From assembly GCF_002021565.1 (NCBI RefSeq), contig NZ_MSZX01000003.1, positions 124,027 through 188,026 on the forward strand: DNA of 64,000 nt, in the 5' to 3' direction. This document shows positions 26,546 through 36,614 of this stretch, one piece after another (position 1 is the first letter of the stretch; the number at the start of each line of letters is the position of its first letter). The notes beneath the pieces were generated by a model. That model worked only from the letters and a program-made list of their open reading frames with translations, was not told the DNA's origin and did no database searches. The stretch comes from Paenibacillus selenitireducens (GTDB lineage: Bacteria; Bacillota; Bacilli; Paenibacillales; Paenibacillaceae). The translations under genes and the position numbers were made by a program.

Positions 26546-27562
26546 ATGGTACAACAAAGACCGACGCTGAGCATCGTCGTGCCATGTTATAATGAGGAAC
26601 CTGTAATGGAAGAGACGATCCGTCAGCTTAGCGATGTGCTAAACGGATTAATCGGGGAGGAGCTGGTATCGGACAAAAGTTTTTTGCTCTTTGTCAATGA
26701 CGGCAGCTCCGATCGTACCTGGGAAATGATCACCGAGCACCATGAACGGAATCCACTCGTGTACGGGCTTAAGCTAGCTGCGAATGTAGGCCATCAAAAC
26801 GCCCTGCTAGGCGGTCTGATGCAGGCCAAGGAGCTGGCGGATTGCGTCATTTCAATCGATGCGGATCTGCAAGACGATGTGCGTGTTATTCGCGAATTTG
26901 TGCTGCGCTACTTGGAGGGAAATGAAATTGTATATGGCGTAAGGGAGTGCCGCAGTACGGATGCCTGGTTCAAGCGCAACTCGGCGCTAGCTTTCTATCG
27001 ATTGATGAAATGGATGGGCCTTAGGGTGGTATATAACCATGCGGATTATCGCCTGATGAGCAAAAATGCCCTGGAGCAGCTGGCCAAGTTCAAGGAAGTG
27101 AATTTGTTCCTACGCGGGATGGTTCCACTGATCGGGCTTAAATCGACTACCGTAAAATATAACCGCTTGGAGCGCTTTGCTGGCGAATCCAAATATCCGC
27201 TGAAAAAGATGCTAGCTTTTGCCTTTGAAGGCATTACCTCGCTCAGCGTCGAACCGATCCGGCTGGTCACCGTATCCGGCTTTCTCTTCTTTGGTGTGAG
27301 CATACTTGCCGGAATTTATTCCGTGTTATCCAAATTGTCCGGAAATGTAGTTACTGGGTGGACTTCACTCATGCTCTCGCTCTGGTTTATCGGCGGAATG
27401 GTCCTGATTTCCCTCGGTCTGCTTGGCGAATATGTCGGCAAGATCTATAAGGAAGTAAAGCATAGACCCTTATACCTGATCGAGCAGGAGCTTTATTCCT
27501 TAACAGGCAGCCTCATGAAGGCTAAAGGTACGCCGCTGGAGAACGATGCACGTGAGCAATAG
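26546..27562 (+). CDS. GtrB-like family 2 glycosyltransferase (polyprenyl-phosphate sugar transferase)
   Basis: This 338-residue protein has a GT-A domain (residues 1-235) with LSIVVPCYNEE, FVNDGSSDRT and the metal-binding SIDADLQDD, then two C-terminal membrane helices (about 240-262 and 272-298). The layout matches GtrB/DPM1-like enzymes that charge undecaprenyl phosphate with glucose or a related sugar on the inner face of the membrane. The next two genes complete a GtrA/GtrB/GtrC-like set, overlapping in series. A role in cell-wall polymer or glycan decoration is inferred. Confidence 0.9.
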   Translation: MVQQRPTLSIVVPCYNEEPVMEETIRQLSDVLNGLIGEELVSDKSFLLFVNDGSSDRTWEMITEHHERNPLVYGLKLAANVGHQNALLGGLMQAKELADCVISIDADLQDDVRVIREFVLRYLEGNEIVYGVRECRSTDAWFKRNSALAFYRLMKWMGLRVVYNHADYRLMSKNALEQLAKFKEVNLFLRGMVPLIGLKSTTVKYNRLERFAGESKYPLKKMLAFAFEGITSLSVEPIRLVTVSGFLFFGVSILAGIYSVLSKLSGNVVTGWTSLMLSLWFIGGMVLISLGLLGEYVGKIYKEVKHRPLYLIEQELYSLTGSLMKAKGTPLENDAREQ

Positions 27563-28013
27563 TGCGTTTCGGAGAGCTGCGGACAACGGCTTTGTCCGCT
27601 TTCTACTCGTAGGAATCGTCAATACGCTTATAGGTCTTACGGTCACATTTGTCTGCTTGAACGTCTTGGGGCTCCATTACTGGCTCTCTACGCTGCTCGG
27701 AAATGTTATTGGGGCCATGAACAGTTATTTGTTGAACAAAAGCTTTACTTTCCGATCCAAGGCGAGCGTGCGGGCCACACTCTGGAAGTTCATGACTGTT
27801 ACGGCTGTATGCTATGTCATCGCCTATGGTTTGGCTTCTATCGTTGCTGAGCAGCTCCTCCCGCAGCTGATTCCCGCTGCAGGGATGCGCGTTCAAGATA
27901 ACCTGGCGGCACTTGCAGGCAGCGGTCTGAATACGACCATGAACTACTTTGGACAGAAGTGGATTACATTCCGCCCTCAAACCGAAATAAGGGAAGTGTC
28001 GAACGAAAAATGA
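27546..28013 (+). CDS. GtrA-like flippase family protein
   Basis: This 155-residue protein has four hydrophobic helices and the GtrA pattern: RFLLVGIVNTLIGLTVTFV, AMNSYLLNKSFTFRSK, and NYFGQKWITFR at the end. GtrA family members are thought to flip polyprenyl-linked sugars across the membrane. The gene overlaps its GtrB-like neighbour by 17 bp and the next gene by 4 bp (ATGA), so the three are made together. Confidence 0.88.
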   Translation: MHVSNSAFRRAADNGFVRFLLVGIVNTLIGLTVTFVCLNVLGLHYWLSTLLGNVIGAMNSYLLNKSFTFRSKASVRATLWKFMTVTAVCYVIAYGLASIVAEQLLPQLIPAAGMRVQDNLAALAGSGLNTTMNYFGQKWITFRPQTEIREVSNEK

Positions 28014-29449
28014 AAAGATTCCTTACCGCCGAATGGTTTGCTGTGCTGGCGGGCTTATGTATTGTCATCTATCTTTTGTTTGCCGGGCCGTTTATCGGCG
28101 TAGCGGACAACGGGGACTTTCTGCGGGTTATGGGAACCATTGGACTGAATTATGGAGTACCCGGAGAGTCTTATGAGGATCGTTTTTTCGGGTATGCTCA
28201 TCAGTATTTTGCGTATGACCGGTTCTTTAGGGGCTTTTATGCGTCCACACAAATTATTCTGGTTGCAGTGGCACGCCTAATTGGACATGTTTTTCAACCG
28301 TCATTCTTTGATATTCGCGTGGTTGGGGCCTTGTTTTCTGTGCTTCTGCTCACGGCAACCTATATCATTGTTCGTCATAATAAATACAAATCGACGATCG
28401 TAGGCATCGTGCTTGCGATTTGCCTGCTGTTCGTATTCTACGACATCGGTTATGTCGTTTATTTTAATTCGCTGTTCGGCGAACCTGTCTCGCTTGTGTT
28501 CTTGCTGCTGTCAGTGGGCCTCGGCCTATGCTTGTTAAATCAGGCGGAGCCTTCCAAGAAGGTGTCCTGGCTCTACTTTATTTCGGTCTTTTTCCTGACC
28601 TGCTCCAAAATCCAGAACGCTCCGGTAGGCATCCTGTTCGCCATGCTTGGCTTTCGCTTCTTGACGCTCCGCCATGACCCCGACTGGCGCCGTTTAACGA
28701 TCTGGCTGTCGGCGTCCATGGTTGTCATTTCGATTGGGATGTATATTGCAGCTCCAAAGGAACTGAAGAACATCAATATGTATCAGACCGTTTTCTACGG
28801 GGTTTTGGACGGCTCTCCCGATGTTAAGGAGGATCTTAAAGAACTCGGTTTACCTGAGCATCTGTCCGTGCTGGCCGGTTCTAACTATTTCCAGACGGAT
28901 ACGGTGATTAAGCAGAATGCGCTCTCCATGAAGGCGGATTTTTATGACCGGGTTTCGCACATGGATGTATTGCTGTTTTATTTTAAGCATCCGTCCCGGC
29001 TCATAGGCAAAATGGAATTTGCAGCGAACAACAGTATGAGTATTCGGCCATACTATCTGGGCAATTATTTGAAGCAGGAGAACAAACCGTCAGGTGCAGT
29101 GGCTTATAGCTACAGCGGCTGGAGTCAATTCAAAAATACGCATATGCCTAAATCATTGCTCTTTATAGCTCTGTTCTATGCCACCTATTATATTGTCGCT
29201 ATGTTCGAATACATTCGCCGCCGGGACCGAGTCAGCCGGATTCGGACGGAATTGATGATGTTAATCGGCTTGGTTGGAATAGTTGGGTTTTTGTTGCCAA
29301 TCTTGGGTGATGGTCAGGCGGACATAGGAAAACATCTATTCTTGTTTAATGTTTGCTTTGATATGATGCTTGTTGTATCCGTGATATGGTTGGTTTATCA
29401 GTTAGTACATCTGAAAATATTCCGATCTGGGGTAGTACCAGCGAAGTGA
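28010..29449 (+). CDS. Multi-pass membrane protein of the Gtr operon, GtrC-like glycosyltransferase candidate
   Basis: About 479 residues from ATG 28010, whose ATGA overlaps the GtrA-like stop. It has 10 or more hydrophobic helices (WFAVLAGLCIVIYLLFAGPF first) and a conserved-looking external VADNGDFLRVMGTIGL loop with acidic residues early on. Size, topology and position match the third, specificity-determining gene of gtr-type operons (GT-C-like enzymes). I do not recognise a precise family, so the transferase role is inferred from context. Confidence 0.7.
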   Translation: MKRFLTAEWFAVLAGLCIVIYLLFAGPFIGVADNGDFLRVMGTIGLNYGVPGESYEDRFFGYAHQYFAYDRFFRGFYASTQIILVAVARLIGHVFQPSFFDIRVVGALFSVLLLTATYIIVRHNKYKSTIVGIVLAICLLFVFYDIGYVVYFNSLFGEPVSLVFLLLSVGLGLCLLNQAEPSKKVSWLYFISVFFLTCSKIQNAPVGILFAMLGFRFLTLRHDPDWRRLTIWLSASMVVISIGMYIAAPKELKNINMYQTVFYGVLDGSPDVKEDLKELGLPEHLSVLAGSNYFQTDTVIKQNALSMKADFYDRVSHMDVLLFYFKHPSRLIGKMEFAANNSMSIRPYYLGNYLKQENKPSGAVAYSYSGWSQFKNTHMPKSLLFIALFYATYYIVAMFEYIRRRDRVSRIRTELMMLIGLVGIVGFLLPILGDGQADIGKHLFLFNVCFDMMLVVSVIWLVYQLVHLKIFRSGVVPAK

Positions 29450-29482
29450 AGTGATACTTCGTCAGTACTGCCCTGCTTCAAT

Positions 29483-29537
29483 CCGGAAGAAGCGCTTTGT
29501 TTGCAAGGCGAAGAACCTCAGTTTCTATTTTTGCTGG
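29483..29537 (+). repeat. Orphan 55-bp copy of the YeiL-like gene
   Basis: Identical to 19492-19546 in the Crp-type gene, in the same orientation, with no start or continuation here. It lies between the Gtr operon and a convergent MFS gene. It may be a scar of recombination or a leftover of a deleted paralogue. Confidence 0.9.
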
Positions 29538-29544
29538 AAAGTGG

Positions 29545-30846
29545 CTAAAGGGATGCCTGCTTCAGAGAGCTATCACTATTCAACGCTTTCGACGCAGGCC
29601 ACAGCACTTTCCCGAACAAAATACCCAGTAGACCGATCACGGCAATCACCATGCCGAAATTGAAGAAGGTACGCGCGGGACCTATACTTTGGACCAGAAG
29701 TCCCCCAAGCAGCGGAGCTCCAATCATTACGATTCCTAGGACCGTGTTCTGAATCCCGAATATACGGCCGGTCATATGCGGGGGTGTTTCTTTTTGCAGA
29801 CAATAGTTGAATGTAACCATGAATATGCCGTTACCGATCCCCAGCACGAACCCCAGTATGAGCACAGGAAGCACGGAGACCCCAGCAGGGAGTAATCCCA
29901 ATCCTCCAACGGATAGGCCGATCAGCGCATAACCACTTCCAAATTTCCAACCGTATCCCGTTGCACGGTTCATTTTGTTCATCGCGATAATGATGAGTAT
30001 GGCACCTGCACCTGATGCTGCAACCATCCAGCCGAGCATAGATTCCTGATCCGGCGCAACGGCACGGAAGAGACTGGTGAACTGAAAGTCGATCATTTGG
30101 ATGGCGAGCGCCCCGGTTAAACCGAACAGAAAGGTGACTAATAAGAGACGGCTGCGCAGGATGAAGCTCCAGCCCTCTTTCCACAGGGTACCTATCGGAA
30201 CCCGCTGCTCTGGAGCGGCCACAGATGGAATCCCTCCTTCAACCGCACTTTTGCTGCCTCCTGCCTCCGTATTCTTGATGGTGAGCAGCAGCAGATAAGA
30301 CCCAAACCTTAAGCAAGCGCATATTAAAATACACCACTGCGGCGATAGAAAGGATAGCGCGAATCCGCCTAATAAAGGACCGGCGATTTTGGAGCCTTGG
30401 TTCACGATTCCGTTGAGTGAGGTAGCCTGAAGCAGTTGATCCTCCCTGACGATTTTTCGTGTCAACGACTGCTGCGCGGGTACATTTAACGTAGAGATCG
30501 CTGCACGCAGCATAAGCAGAGGAAGCAGCCATAACATATTCGGAGCCAACAACACCAGCAAGGTCAAGACTGCTGTGAGCAGATCGCAAATACGCATCAG
30601 CTTCAGCTTGTTCAGCCGATCGGCTGCGACACCTGCAAATGAACCGAGCAGGATACTAGGCAGCGCGTTGGCGACTGGAATTAGGGCCAACATCAGCGGT
30701 CCGGCATGCCAGCGATACCCCACGATCACTTGGATGGCTAATGTGTCGAACCAGTCGCCAAAGGTTGCTGCGGCAAAGGCGCTATATACACGCATGTATA
30801 CTTTATTACGAAGCAGGCTTGCTCCTGCTTGTTGTGAAGCTGTCAT
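29545..30846 (-). CDS. MFS exporter (EntS/MFS_3-like)
   Basis: This 433-residue protein has about 12 helices and an MFS_3/EntS-like pattern: FAAATFGDWFDTLAIQVIV, GSFAGVAADRLNKLKLMRICD (motif A loop), RAAISTLNVPAQQSLTRKI, and PHMTGRIFGIQNTVLGI. Such proteins export siderophores, drugs or peptides; the substrate is unknown. It follows the winged-helix/TPR regulator gene on the same strand with about 85 bp between them. Confidence 0.85.
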   Translation of the reverse strand: MTASQQAGASLLRNKVYMRVYSAFAAATFGDWFDTLAIQVIVGYRWHAGPLMLALIPVANALPSILLGSFAGVAADRLNKLKLMRICDLLTAVLTLLVLLAPNMLWLLPLLMLRAAISTLNVPAQQSLTRKIVREDQLLQATSLNGIVNQGSKIAGPLLGGFALSFLSPQWCILICACLRFGSYLLLLTIKNTEAGGSKSAVEGGIPSVAAPEQRVPIGTLWKEGWSFILRSRLLLVTFLFGLTGALAIQMIDFQFTSLFRAVAPDQESMLGWMVAASGAGAILIIIAMNKMNRATGYGWKFGSGYALIGLSVGGLGLLPAGVSVLPVLILGFVLGIGNGIFMVTFNYCLQKETPPHMTGRIFGIQNTVLGIVMIGAPLLGGLLVQSIGPARTFFNFGMVIAVIGLLGILFGKVLWPASKALNSDSSLKQASL

Positions 30847-30931
30847 GAATCATTCCTCCAAATCACAGTAAGATCGTATAGAGCACGATATTACTGTAGC
30901 GGAGAAATGTCAGAGCATGATCAGAGCATGA

Positions 30932-32089
30932 TCAGAAACGGTTCAACTCGTTCAGCATTGTAGCTTCTAACGTCCCTAATAGCTTTGTGATGCCAATCCG
31001 CTCCTGTTCTTCTTCAAAAATATCTGTGTATTTCTGCTGCAATTCTTTCTTCGGAGGGAACATGCCGCAGTAATGCGTAATCCGATGCAAGGCATACAGC
31101 CGTACCGGCACAAAGCCGGACCTTTCCAGCACTTGGAGCCCCTCGTCCAGCAGATTTTCTGCTTCACGCCATGCCTGACGCCGCAATACCCACAGTCCCT
31201 TGACCACCTTGTAACAGCCGATCTCACGCAGAAAAGGCTTGGTGGACAAAATCCCGGCTTCAATAGCTTCCGCCATCTTCTCCAGCTCGTGCTCCTCCGC
31301 CCCTGCAACAAGGTGCACAAACATCTCTATAATAGCTGTTTGCGGGATGAAATTCTCATAATCCGGTTCGGCGATCACCGTGTGAGTTAACTTCAAGCGT
31401 TCCAGTGCTTTATTAGGCTCTCCCGCCAACGCATAGAAATCAAGAATATTGAGAATCTCCATTTCTCTGTGCTGCGCGGGAGACAACAATCTCTTCTCAA
31501 GCACTTGCTCACAGAGTGCCAGCTTCTGTTTCGGGTCTCCCGCGAAAATATAGAACAGCAGCAGCCAATAGAAGCGTTCGTTCAGCGGAACCTCGTCCGT
31601 AGTCAGCAGCCATTCCAAATCTCCTTGTACAAAATGGACATAGACGGAGTAGAACGGATCCAGTTCAAATCCAAGCACATCCTGTTGGCGTGCAAGGGTC
31701 AACATTGAACGACCCTGGCCGTATGTGTGGTATTTCCCGAGTATATCCCGCATCGTCTCATGCAGCTCCGGATCCCGGGTGGTGGGGTTCGCTTCCCCTG
31801 CGGTTGTAGGACTCTGTACAGTCAGGCTATAGCCGAATCCTCGGACCGACTTCATCTCCAGATCTGCAAATGGTCGTAGCTTCTTACGCAGCCTATATAT
31901 ATGGTCATCCACCGTTCGCTCAACCGGATATTCCAGCGGCCACACGTTGTCGAGCAGCTGTTCCCGGCTGAATGTACGGCCTTTATTACGGTAGAGAAAT
32001 TGTAAAAGAGCGAACTCCTTGGGCAGGAGCACGATCGTTATGCCTTCGGCAGACACTTTATATTCACTAGCGAGCAATTCCAGTTGCAT
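30932..32089 (-). CDS. OmpR-type winged-helix regulator with TPR-like C-terminus
   Basis: This 385-residue protein starts directly with an OmpR/PhoB-type DNA-binding domain (PKEFALLQFLYRNKGRTFSREQLLDNVW, then VDDHIYRLRKKL and VRGFGYSL) and has no receiver. The rest is all-helical with TPR-like pairs (LLLFYIFAGDPKQKLALCEQ, LNILDFYALAGEPNKALERL), as in SARP/BTAD-type or stand-alone regulators. It lies upstream of the MFS gene and probably controls it. Confidence 0.8.
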   Translation of the reverse strand: MQLELLASEYKVSAEGITIVLLPKEFALLQFLYRNKGRTFSREQLLDNVWPLEYPVERTVDDHIYRLRKKLRPFADLEMKSVRGFGYSLTVQSPTTAGEANPTTRDPELHETMRDILGKYHTYGQGRSMLTLARQQDVLGFELDPFYSVYVHFVQGDLEWLLTTDEVPLNERFYWLLLFYIFAGDPKQKLALCEQVLEKRLLSPAQHREMEILNILDFYALAGEPNKALERLKLTHTVIAEPDYENFIPQTAIIEMFVHLVAGAEEHELEKMAEAIEAGILSTKPFLREIGCYKVVKGLWVLRRQAWREAENLLDEGLQVLERSGFVPVRLYALHRITHYCGMFPPKKELQQKYTDIFEEEQERIGITKLLGTLEATMLNELNRF

Positions 32090-32281
32090 TCAGGCAACCC
32101 TTCTTTCCCATGAATCAGCTTCATGATCTCAGTATACCAGCCAACCGGCCGATCTGAGGGAAGAATATGAAATCAAATTTCCGTCATTAATTTTCTCCGC
32201 AGGGCGCCATTCATAAACGGAAAGGGTATACTAAATTTGTGAGAAGCGGACATTAAAAGAAAGATAAGAAGGGGGATACGA

Positions 32282-33757
32282 ATGGCAAAGGAAAAAGAAA
32301 GCATAGAAGCGGGATGGAATTTCGATAACAGTTATTCCCGTCTGCCCAAAATATTATATACCCACCTCAACCCAACTCCAGTAAGCGCGCCGAGTTTGAT
32401 TGTTCTTAACGATCCGCTTGCGGCATCTCTAGGGCTGAACGTTCAGGCGCTGCAAAGCGAAGAGGGCGTATCTGTGTTTGCTGGGAACCGAGTTCCTGAG
32501 GGCGCTTCGCCGCTGGCACAAGCTTATGCTGGGCATCAATTCGGGCATTTCAACTTGCTGGGCGACGGTCGGGCACTGCTGATCAGCGAACAGATTACGC
32601 CTTCAGGCGAACGATATGATATCCAGCTCAAAGGTTCGGGTGCAACGCCGTATTCTCGTCGTGGTGACGGGCGAGCGGCACTTGGGCCGATGCTGCGCGA
32701 GTACATCATCAGCGAAGCTATGTACGCGCTTGGGATTCCGACGACCCGCAGCCTTGCGGTTGTGGCGACGGGTGAGACCATCATCCGCGAAACGCGTTTG
32801 CCGGGTGCCATTCTGACCCGTGTGGCTGCCAGTCATCTACGCGTAGGCACTTTTGAGTACGTTGCGCATTGGGGAACGGATGAGGACCTCCGAGATCTAG
32901 CGGATTATACCTTACAAAGACATTATCCGGGCGTGGACGATTCCGAGAATCGCTATCTTCGCCTGCTTCAGGAAGTGATCAAACGTCAAGCTGCGCTGAT
33001 TGCCAAATGGCAGCTGGTGGGCTTTATTCACGGGGTGATGAATACCGACAATATGGCCATTAGCGGCGAGACGATTGATTATGGGCCTTGCGCTTTCATG
33101 AATGTGTACGACCCGGCAACGGTATTCAGTTCCATCGATAGGGAGGGCCGCTATGCCTATGGAAATCAGCCGAATATTGGCGCGTGGAATCTTGCGAGAT
33201 TTGCCGAAACCCTATTGCCGCTCTTGCATGACGACGAAGAGCAGGCGATCCATCTAGCGCAGGATGAAATATCGAATTTTTCGGAGTTATATCGTCGTCA
33301 ATGGCTGGAAGGAATGCGAGCGAAGCTAGGCATATTTAACGAAGAGCAGCAGGATGAATCCTTGATTGAAAGCCTCCTCGACATGATGCACAAGCATGGA
33401 GCCGATTATACCAACACATTCCTCGCATTAACGTTCGATCAGCAGGAGAAATCGGATCTGTACGGCAGCGATGAATTTGCCCAGTGGCATAAGAGATGGC
33501 GGGAGAGATTAAGCAGACAACAGGAGCCGAGATCTGCTTCGCATGCGTTGATGCGCAGCAGCAATCCTGCGGTGATTCCTCGGAATCATCGGGTCGAAGC
33601 CGCACTGGAAGCCGCGGTGAATCAAGAAGATTACAGCGTGATGGAGCAGCTGCTCGATGTGCTTAGAAATCCCTATGCGCACGCTCCCGAACAAGTCGAG
33701 TTCGCTGCCCTGCCTCCGCAATCCGATTGTACTTACCAGACCTTTTGCGGGACTTGA
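32282..33757 (+). CDS. selO: SelO-type protein adenylyltransferase (YdiU family)
   Basis: This 491-residue protein matches SelO/YdiU pseudokinases, which transfer AMP to hydroxyl side chains of target proteins. Typical blocks are present: [40 protein letters not shown] (nucleotide binding), [41 protein letters not shown] (catalytic/metal site) and the C-terminal YQTFCGT. AAGGGGG precedes the ATG. It stands alone, divergent from the winged-helix regulator, and ends before a terminator at 33829. Confidence 0.95.
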   Translation: MAKEKESIEAGWNFDNSYSRLPKILYTHLNPTPVSAPSLIVLNDPLAASLGLNVQALQSEEGVSVFAGNRVPEGASPLAQAYAGHQFGHFNLLGDGRALLISEQITPSGERYDIQLKGSGATPYSRRGDGRAALGPMLREYIISEAMYALGIPTTRSLAVVATGETIIRETRLPGAILTRVAASHLRVGTFEYVAHWGTDEDLRDLADYTLQRHYPGVDDSENRYLRLLQEVIKRQAALIAKWQLVGFIHGVMNTDNMAISGETIDYGPCAFMNVYDPATVFSSIDREGRYAYGNQPNIGAWNLARFAETLLPLLHDDEEQAIHLAQDEISNFSELYRRQWLEGMRAKLGIFNEEQQDESLIESLLDMMHKHGADYTNTFLALTFDQQEKSDLYGSDEFAQWHKRWRERLSRQQEPRSASHALMRSSNPAVIPRNHRVEAALEAAVNQEDYSVMEQLLDVLRNPYAHAPEQVEFAALPPQSDCTYQTFCGT

Positions 33758-33828
33758 TATCTCCAAAGGCTTTCCGAATAAGCCCGGCCGAGTGAACCGG
33801 GTGGCGATACATTTTGTTGTGATGAACG

Positions 33829-33868
33829 AATAAAGCATCTCCCGATATGCGAGAGATGCTTTATTTTT
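33829..33868. terminator. Terminator between selO and the convergent dbpA
   Basis: AATAAAGCATCTC pairs with GAGATGCTTTATT, followed by TTT. Its near-symmetric A/T flanks could act in both directions. Confidence 0.85.
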
Positions 33869-33919
33869 ACGTATTCATTATTCGGTTAGGGGAATTTATA
33901 GTTAACACGTTACGTCATA

Positions 33920-35368
33920 TCAACTTTTATTCCCTTTGCGCACCTTTAACAGCTTGCCTTTGACCGTCGTGTCTTTCATCATTTCAAGCACAAGCGGTCC
34001 TTTGCCATTCAGAATCTCCACATCTGTCACAAAATCGAGGATCGTAATAATCCCAATATCGTCTGCGGTTACCCCGTCAAGCTTCGCGATCGTCCCAACA
34101 AAGTCCACGGCTCTAAGCTTCTTCTTTTTGCCGCCATTGAAGTTAAGCTTCATAATCTGCTTGTTTAATTGCTCGCGTTTATCTTTTTTCAGTTCAGGCT
34201 TAATGTTTAGTTTCTGTTCGAAATCTTCTCGACGGCGATCAACTTCCTCTTCGGAGGGAGCTTGCATTTTCGGAATCGCAAATCCAATATATGCTTCAAT
34301 ATCGGCTAATCGCTTGCTATCCCTCGACGTGACGAGGGTAATCGCCTTCCCCGCATTGCCTGCACGTCCCGTACGCCCTGTACGATGAACATAGCTTTCC
34401 TTCTCAAGGGGAATATCGTAATTAATAACATGAGTAATGTTCGTGATATCGATACCCCTGGCAGCTACATCTGTCGCAATCAAGTAACGGAATTGTCCCC
34501 TTCGGAACGCATGCATGACCTCGAATCGCTCTTCCTGCTCCATCCCACCATGAATACGATCGCATGGGTAACCGAGATCAGCCATTGCTCTAAATAGTTT
34601 ATCCACATGCTCCTGCGTACGACAGAACACAATACAGCTGTCAGGACTCTCAACAATGAGCAAATCTTGAAGCAGTGCCAGCTTGTCCGCCTCGGCTACT
34701 TGAATAAGAGCGTGTTCAATCGTGGCCGTCGTTATACCGCTCGCTTGAATCTCAATTTGGGCAGGATTGTCCATATATTTGTGTGCCAGATTAGCCACAT
34801 CTTCAGGAAACGTAGCAGAGAATAACATGGTAACCCTGTCACGAGGCAGCGCTTGAATGATCGACTGAACTTGCTCAATAAAGCCCATATTCAGCATCTC
34901 ATCCGCTTCATCAATAACGAGATAGGCCATCCGGTCTAGCGATAGCGTGCCGCGTTCAATATGGTCCAGTACACGCCCCGGTGTACCTACAACGATATGC
35001 GTTCTTTGCTTTAACTCGGCCTTTTGCATATGAAAAGGATGTTTCCCATACAGAGGCGTCGCCTTGATTCGCTTAAAGCGCCCAATATTCGTGATGTCTT
35101 CGTTGACCTGTAGTGCGAGTTCGCGGGTTGGCGTTAGGATTAATGCTTGCGGTTTATTCTCGTTCCAATCCACGAGCTCGCAGAGCGGGATCCCATACGC
35201 AGCTGTTTTGCCGCTGCCTGTTTGCGATTTGACAACAAGATCCTTTTTCTTAAGCGCAACTGGAATGACTTCCGTCTGAACCTCTGTTGGCGTCTCAAAC
35301 CCCAAGCTATTCAGTGCTCTCATAATTTCTTCACTTAATTGATAATCTGTAAAATGCTTCTCGCTCAT
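33920..35368 (-). CDS. dbpA: DEAD-box RNA helicase DbpA (YxiN type)
   Basis: This 482-residue protein carries the DEAD-box motifs in order: Q motif, [12 protein letters not shown] (I), PTRELALQ (Ia), DEAD (II), SATF (III), [10 protein letters not shown] (V) and [10 protein letters not shown] (VI). The last about 75 residues ([21 protein letters not shown] onward) form the DbpA RNA-binding domain, which targets hairpin 92 of 23S rRNA. It should act in 50S ribosome maturation. TATAAT is seen in the upstream region on the minus strand (about 35444-35449). Confidence 0.93.
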   Translation of the reverse strand: MSEKHFTDYQLSEEIMRALNSLGFETPTEVQTEVIPVALKKKDLVVKSQTGSGKTAAYGIPLCELVDWNENKPQALILTPTRELALQVNEDITNIGRFKRIKATPLYGKHPFHMQKAELKQRTHIVVGTPGRVLDHIERGTLSLDRMAYLVIDEADEMLNMGFIEQVQSIIQALPRDRVTMLFSATFPEDVANLAHKYMDNPAQIEIQASGITTATIEHALIQVAEADKLALLQDLLIVESPDSCIVFCRTQEHVDKLFRAMADLGYPCDRIHGGMEQEERFEVMHAFRRGQFRYLIATDVAARGIDITNITHVINYDIPLEKESYVHRTGRTGRAGNAGKAITLVTSRDSKRLADIEAYIGFAIPKMQAPSEEEVDRRREDFEQKLNIKPELKKDKREQLNKQIMKLNFNGGKKKKLRAVDFVGTIAKLDGVTADDIGIITILDFVTDVEILNGKGPLVLEMMKDTTVKGKLLKVRKGNKS

Positions 35369-35545
35369 CTTTAACCTCTTCTACGCTATATTCGAAACCC
35401 TATATATACAGGCTTCCACTGTGCATCTATCGTATACTCATCTATTATACTTGAATCTCATTCGAATTATCGGCACTTTATACAAGGTTGCATGCCGAGG
35501 GTAGGTTTTTCGTCCAATCCGTAACTTAAAAAAGTGATCCATGTT

Positions 35546-36214
35546 TTATTTAATTGTTATATTTCCAGAAGTTGTTTGGAGTTGCACATGAAATGAGCCA
35601 TCCCCCGTTTGTCCCTGTGTCTTTCTGTTACTTTGTTGATGATTATCCAAAGGAATAGCAACAGACCGTCTTCCACTACCCGATTTGAGAAGCCAGTTGA
35701 TATCGGAGTCCTTGTCCTCTAGATTCAATAGAATGTTGCCACTCTTGGCTGAAACATTTATGTCACTATTTATTTTTAAATAGTCAAGCGCTACACTTCC
35801 GCTGGTCCCATTAATATCGAGTTTTTGTGTGTTCAAGTTTTTTATCTTCACGTTGCCGGAAGAACCGTTAATCGTTACTTTCCCCTCATAATGGGTCGGA
35901 ATACGGATGGATAGCTGAGGCATTTTCCCGATATTTAATATGCGCCTGATATCACTCTTTAGCCGAATATTGATTTCTTGATTCCCCTCATCAATAACAA
36001 TTCCCGGTCCATCATTATTCACGAGCAAGGAAGCTTCAAGATACTCGATATCTACTGATTCTACTTTTATTGTTGTGCTGCCATGGTCAATGTAGAGGTT
36101 ATCTATTCCCTCAAGTGACACAGTTTGCCCATGATCATGATCATTTTCATGATAACTGCAAGCACTCAGAAAAAGCATACACACCAAAAGCAGACAAAAG
36201 TAATATTTATTCAT
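35546..36214 (-). CDS. DUF4097-like lipoprotein
   Basis: This 222-residue protein has a lipoprotein signal peptide with lipobox LFLSAC (Cys about 19) and a His/Asp-rich stretch just after it (YHENDHDHG). The rest is repetitive beta-strand with INGSSGNVKIKNL, INGTSGSVALDYL and VSAKSGNILLNLE turns, typical of DUF4097 beta-helix proteins. It is anchored outside the cell and is of unknown role. Its promoter at 36244-36274 has a 19-bp spacer and a dyad shared with the divergent promoter, so the MerR protein at 36615 probably controls it. Confidence 0.82.
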   Translation of the reverse strand: MNKYYFCLLLVCMLFLSACSYHENDHDHGQTVSLEGIDNLYIDHGSTTIKVESVDIEYLEASLLVNNDGPGIVIDEGNQEINIRLKSDIRRILNIGKMPQLSIRIPTHYEGKVTINGSSGNVKIKNLNTQKLDINGTSGSVALDYLKINSDINVSAKSGNILLNLEDKDSDINWLLKSGSGRRSVAIPLDNHQQSNRKTQGQTGDGSFHVQLQTTSGNITIK

Positions 36215-36243
36215 TTCATCACCTCTTCGTTATTGTGGAAATG

Positions 36244-36274
36244 ATTATATAAGATTACGTTGCGTCAATATCAA
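36244..36274 (-). promoter_or_regulatory. MerR-type promoter of the DUF4097 lipoprotein
   Basis: Read on the minus strand, TTGATA (36269-36274) and TATAAT (36244-36249) are exactly 19 bp apart. The spacer contains TTACGTTGCGTCA (36255-36267 on the + strand), a variant of the dyad in the divergent promoter. Confidence 0.75.
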
Positions 36275-36313
36275 GTTGTTTTTTACCGACCTTTACGAAA
36301 AATAATATAACAC

Positions 36314-36344
36314 TTGAAAGTGACGTTACGTCATTTTGTATAAT
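36314..36344 (+). promoter_or_regulatory. MerR-type promoter of the small membrane protein/MerR operon
   Basis: TTGAAA (36314-36319) and TATAAT (36339-36344) are exactly 19 bp apart. The spacer holds the near-perfect dyad TGACGTTACGTCA (36321-36333). It lies about 90 bp before the small membrane protein gene and 270 bp before the MerR gene. Confidence 0.8.
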
Positions 36345-36434
36345 AGAGCCAATGATAAGGCTCCTCATGAATATGGCCATTAGGTTGGTCAAATGGAGGG
36401 GGTGGAGAGATTTACGTCGAGGGGGGTGTTAGAT

Positions 36435-36584
36435 ATGAAACAAGGAGATATCATTATTTATGCATGTGTCATTATAGGAGCAGGGATTGGACTTATGCTG
36501 GATCAAGCATTTCCTGGTGTATTGGTCGGCCTAGGATTGGGTTATTTAATTAAACATGCTTTATATAAAAATAAAGAAAATTAA
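36435..36584 (+). CDS. Small membrane protein (49 aa)
   Basis: The 49-residue frame begins MKQGDIIIYACVIIGAGIGL and continues with a second hydrophobic stretch (VLVGLGLGYLIKHAL) and a basic tail. GGGGGGTG lies just before ATG 36435. Two short membrane helices are likely. It is the first gene behind the MerR-type promoter and 30 bp before the MerR gene. No family is recognised. Confidence 0.65.
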   Translation: MKQGDIIIYACVIIGAGIGLMLDQAFPGVLVGLGLGYLIKHALYKNKEN

Positions 36585-36614
36585 TAGGATATCAATCGTT
36601 GGAGGTGCCTGTGC

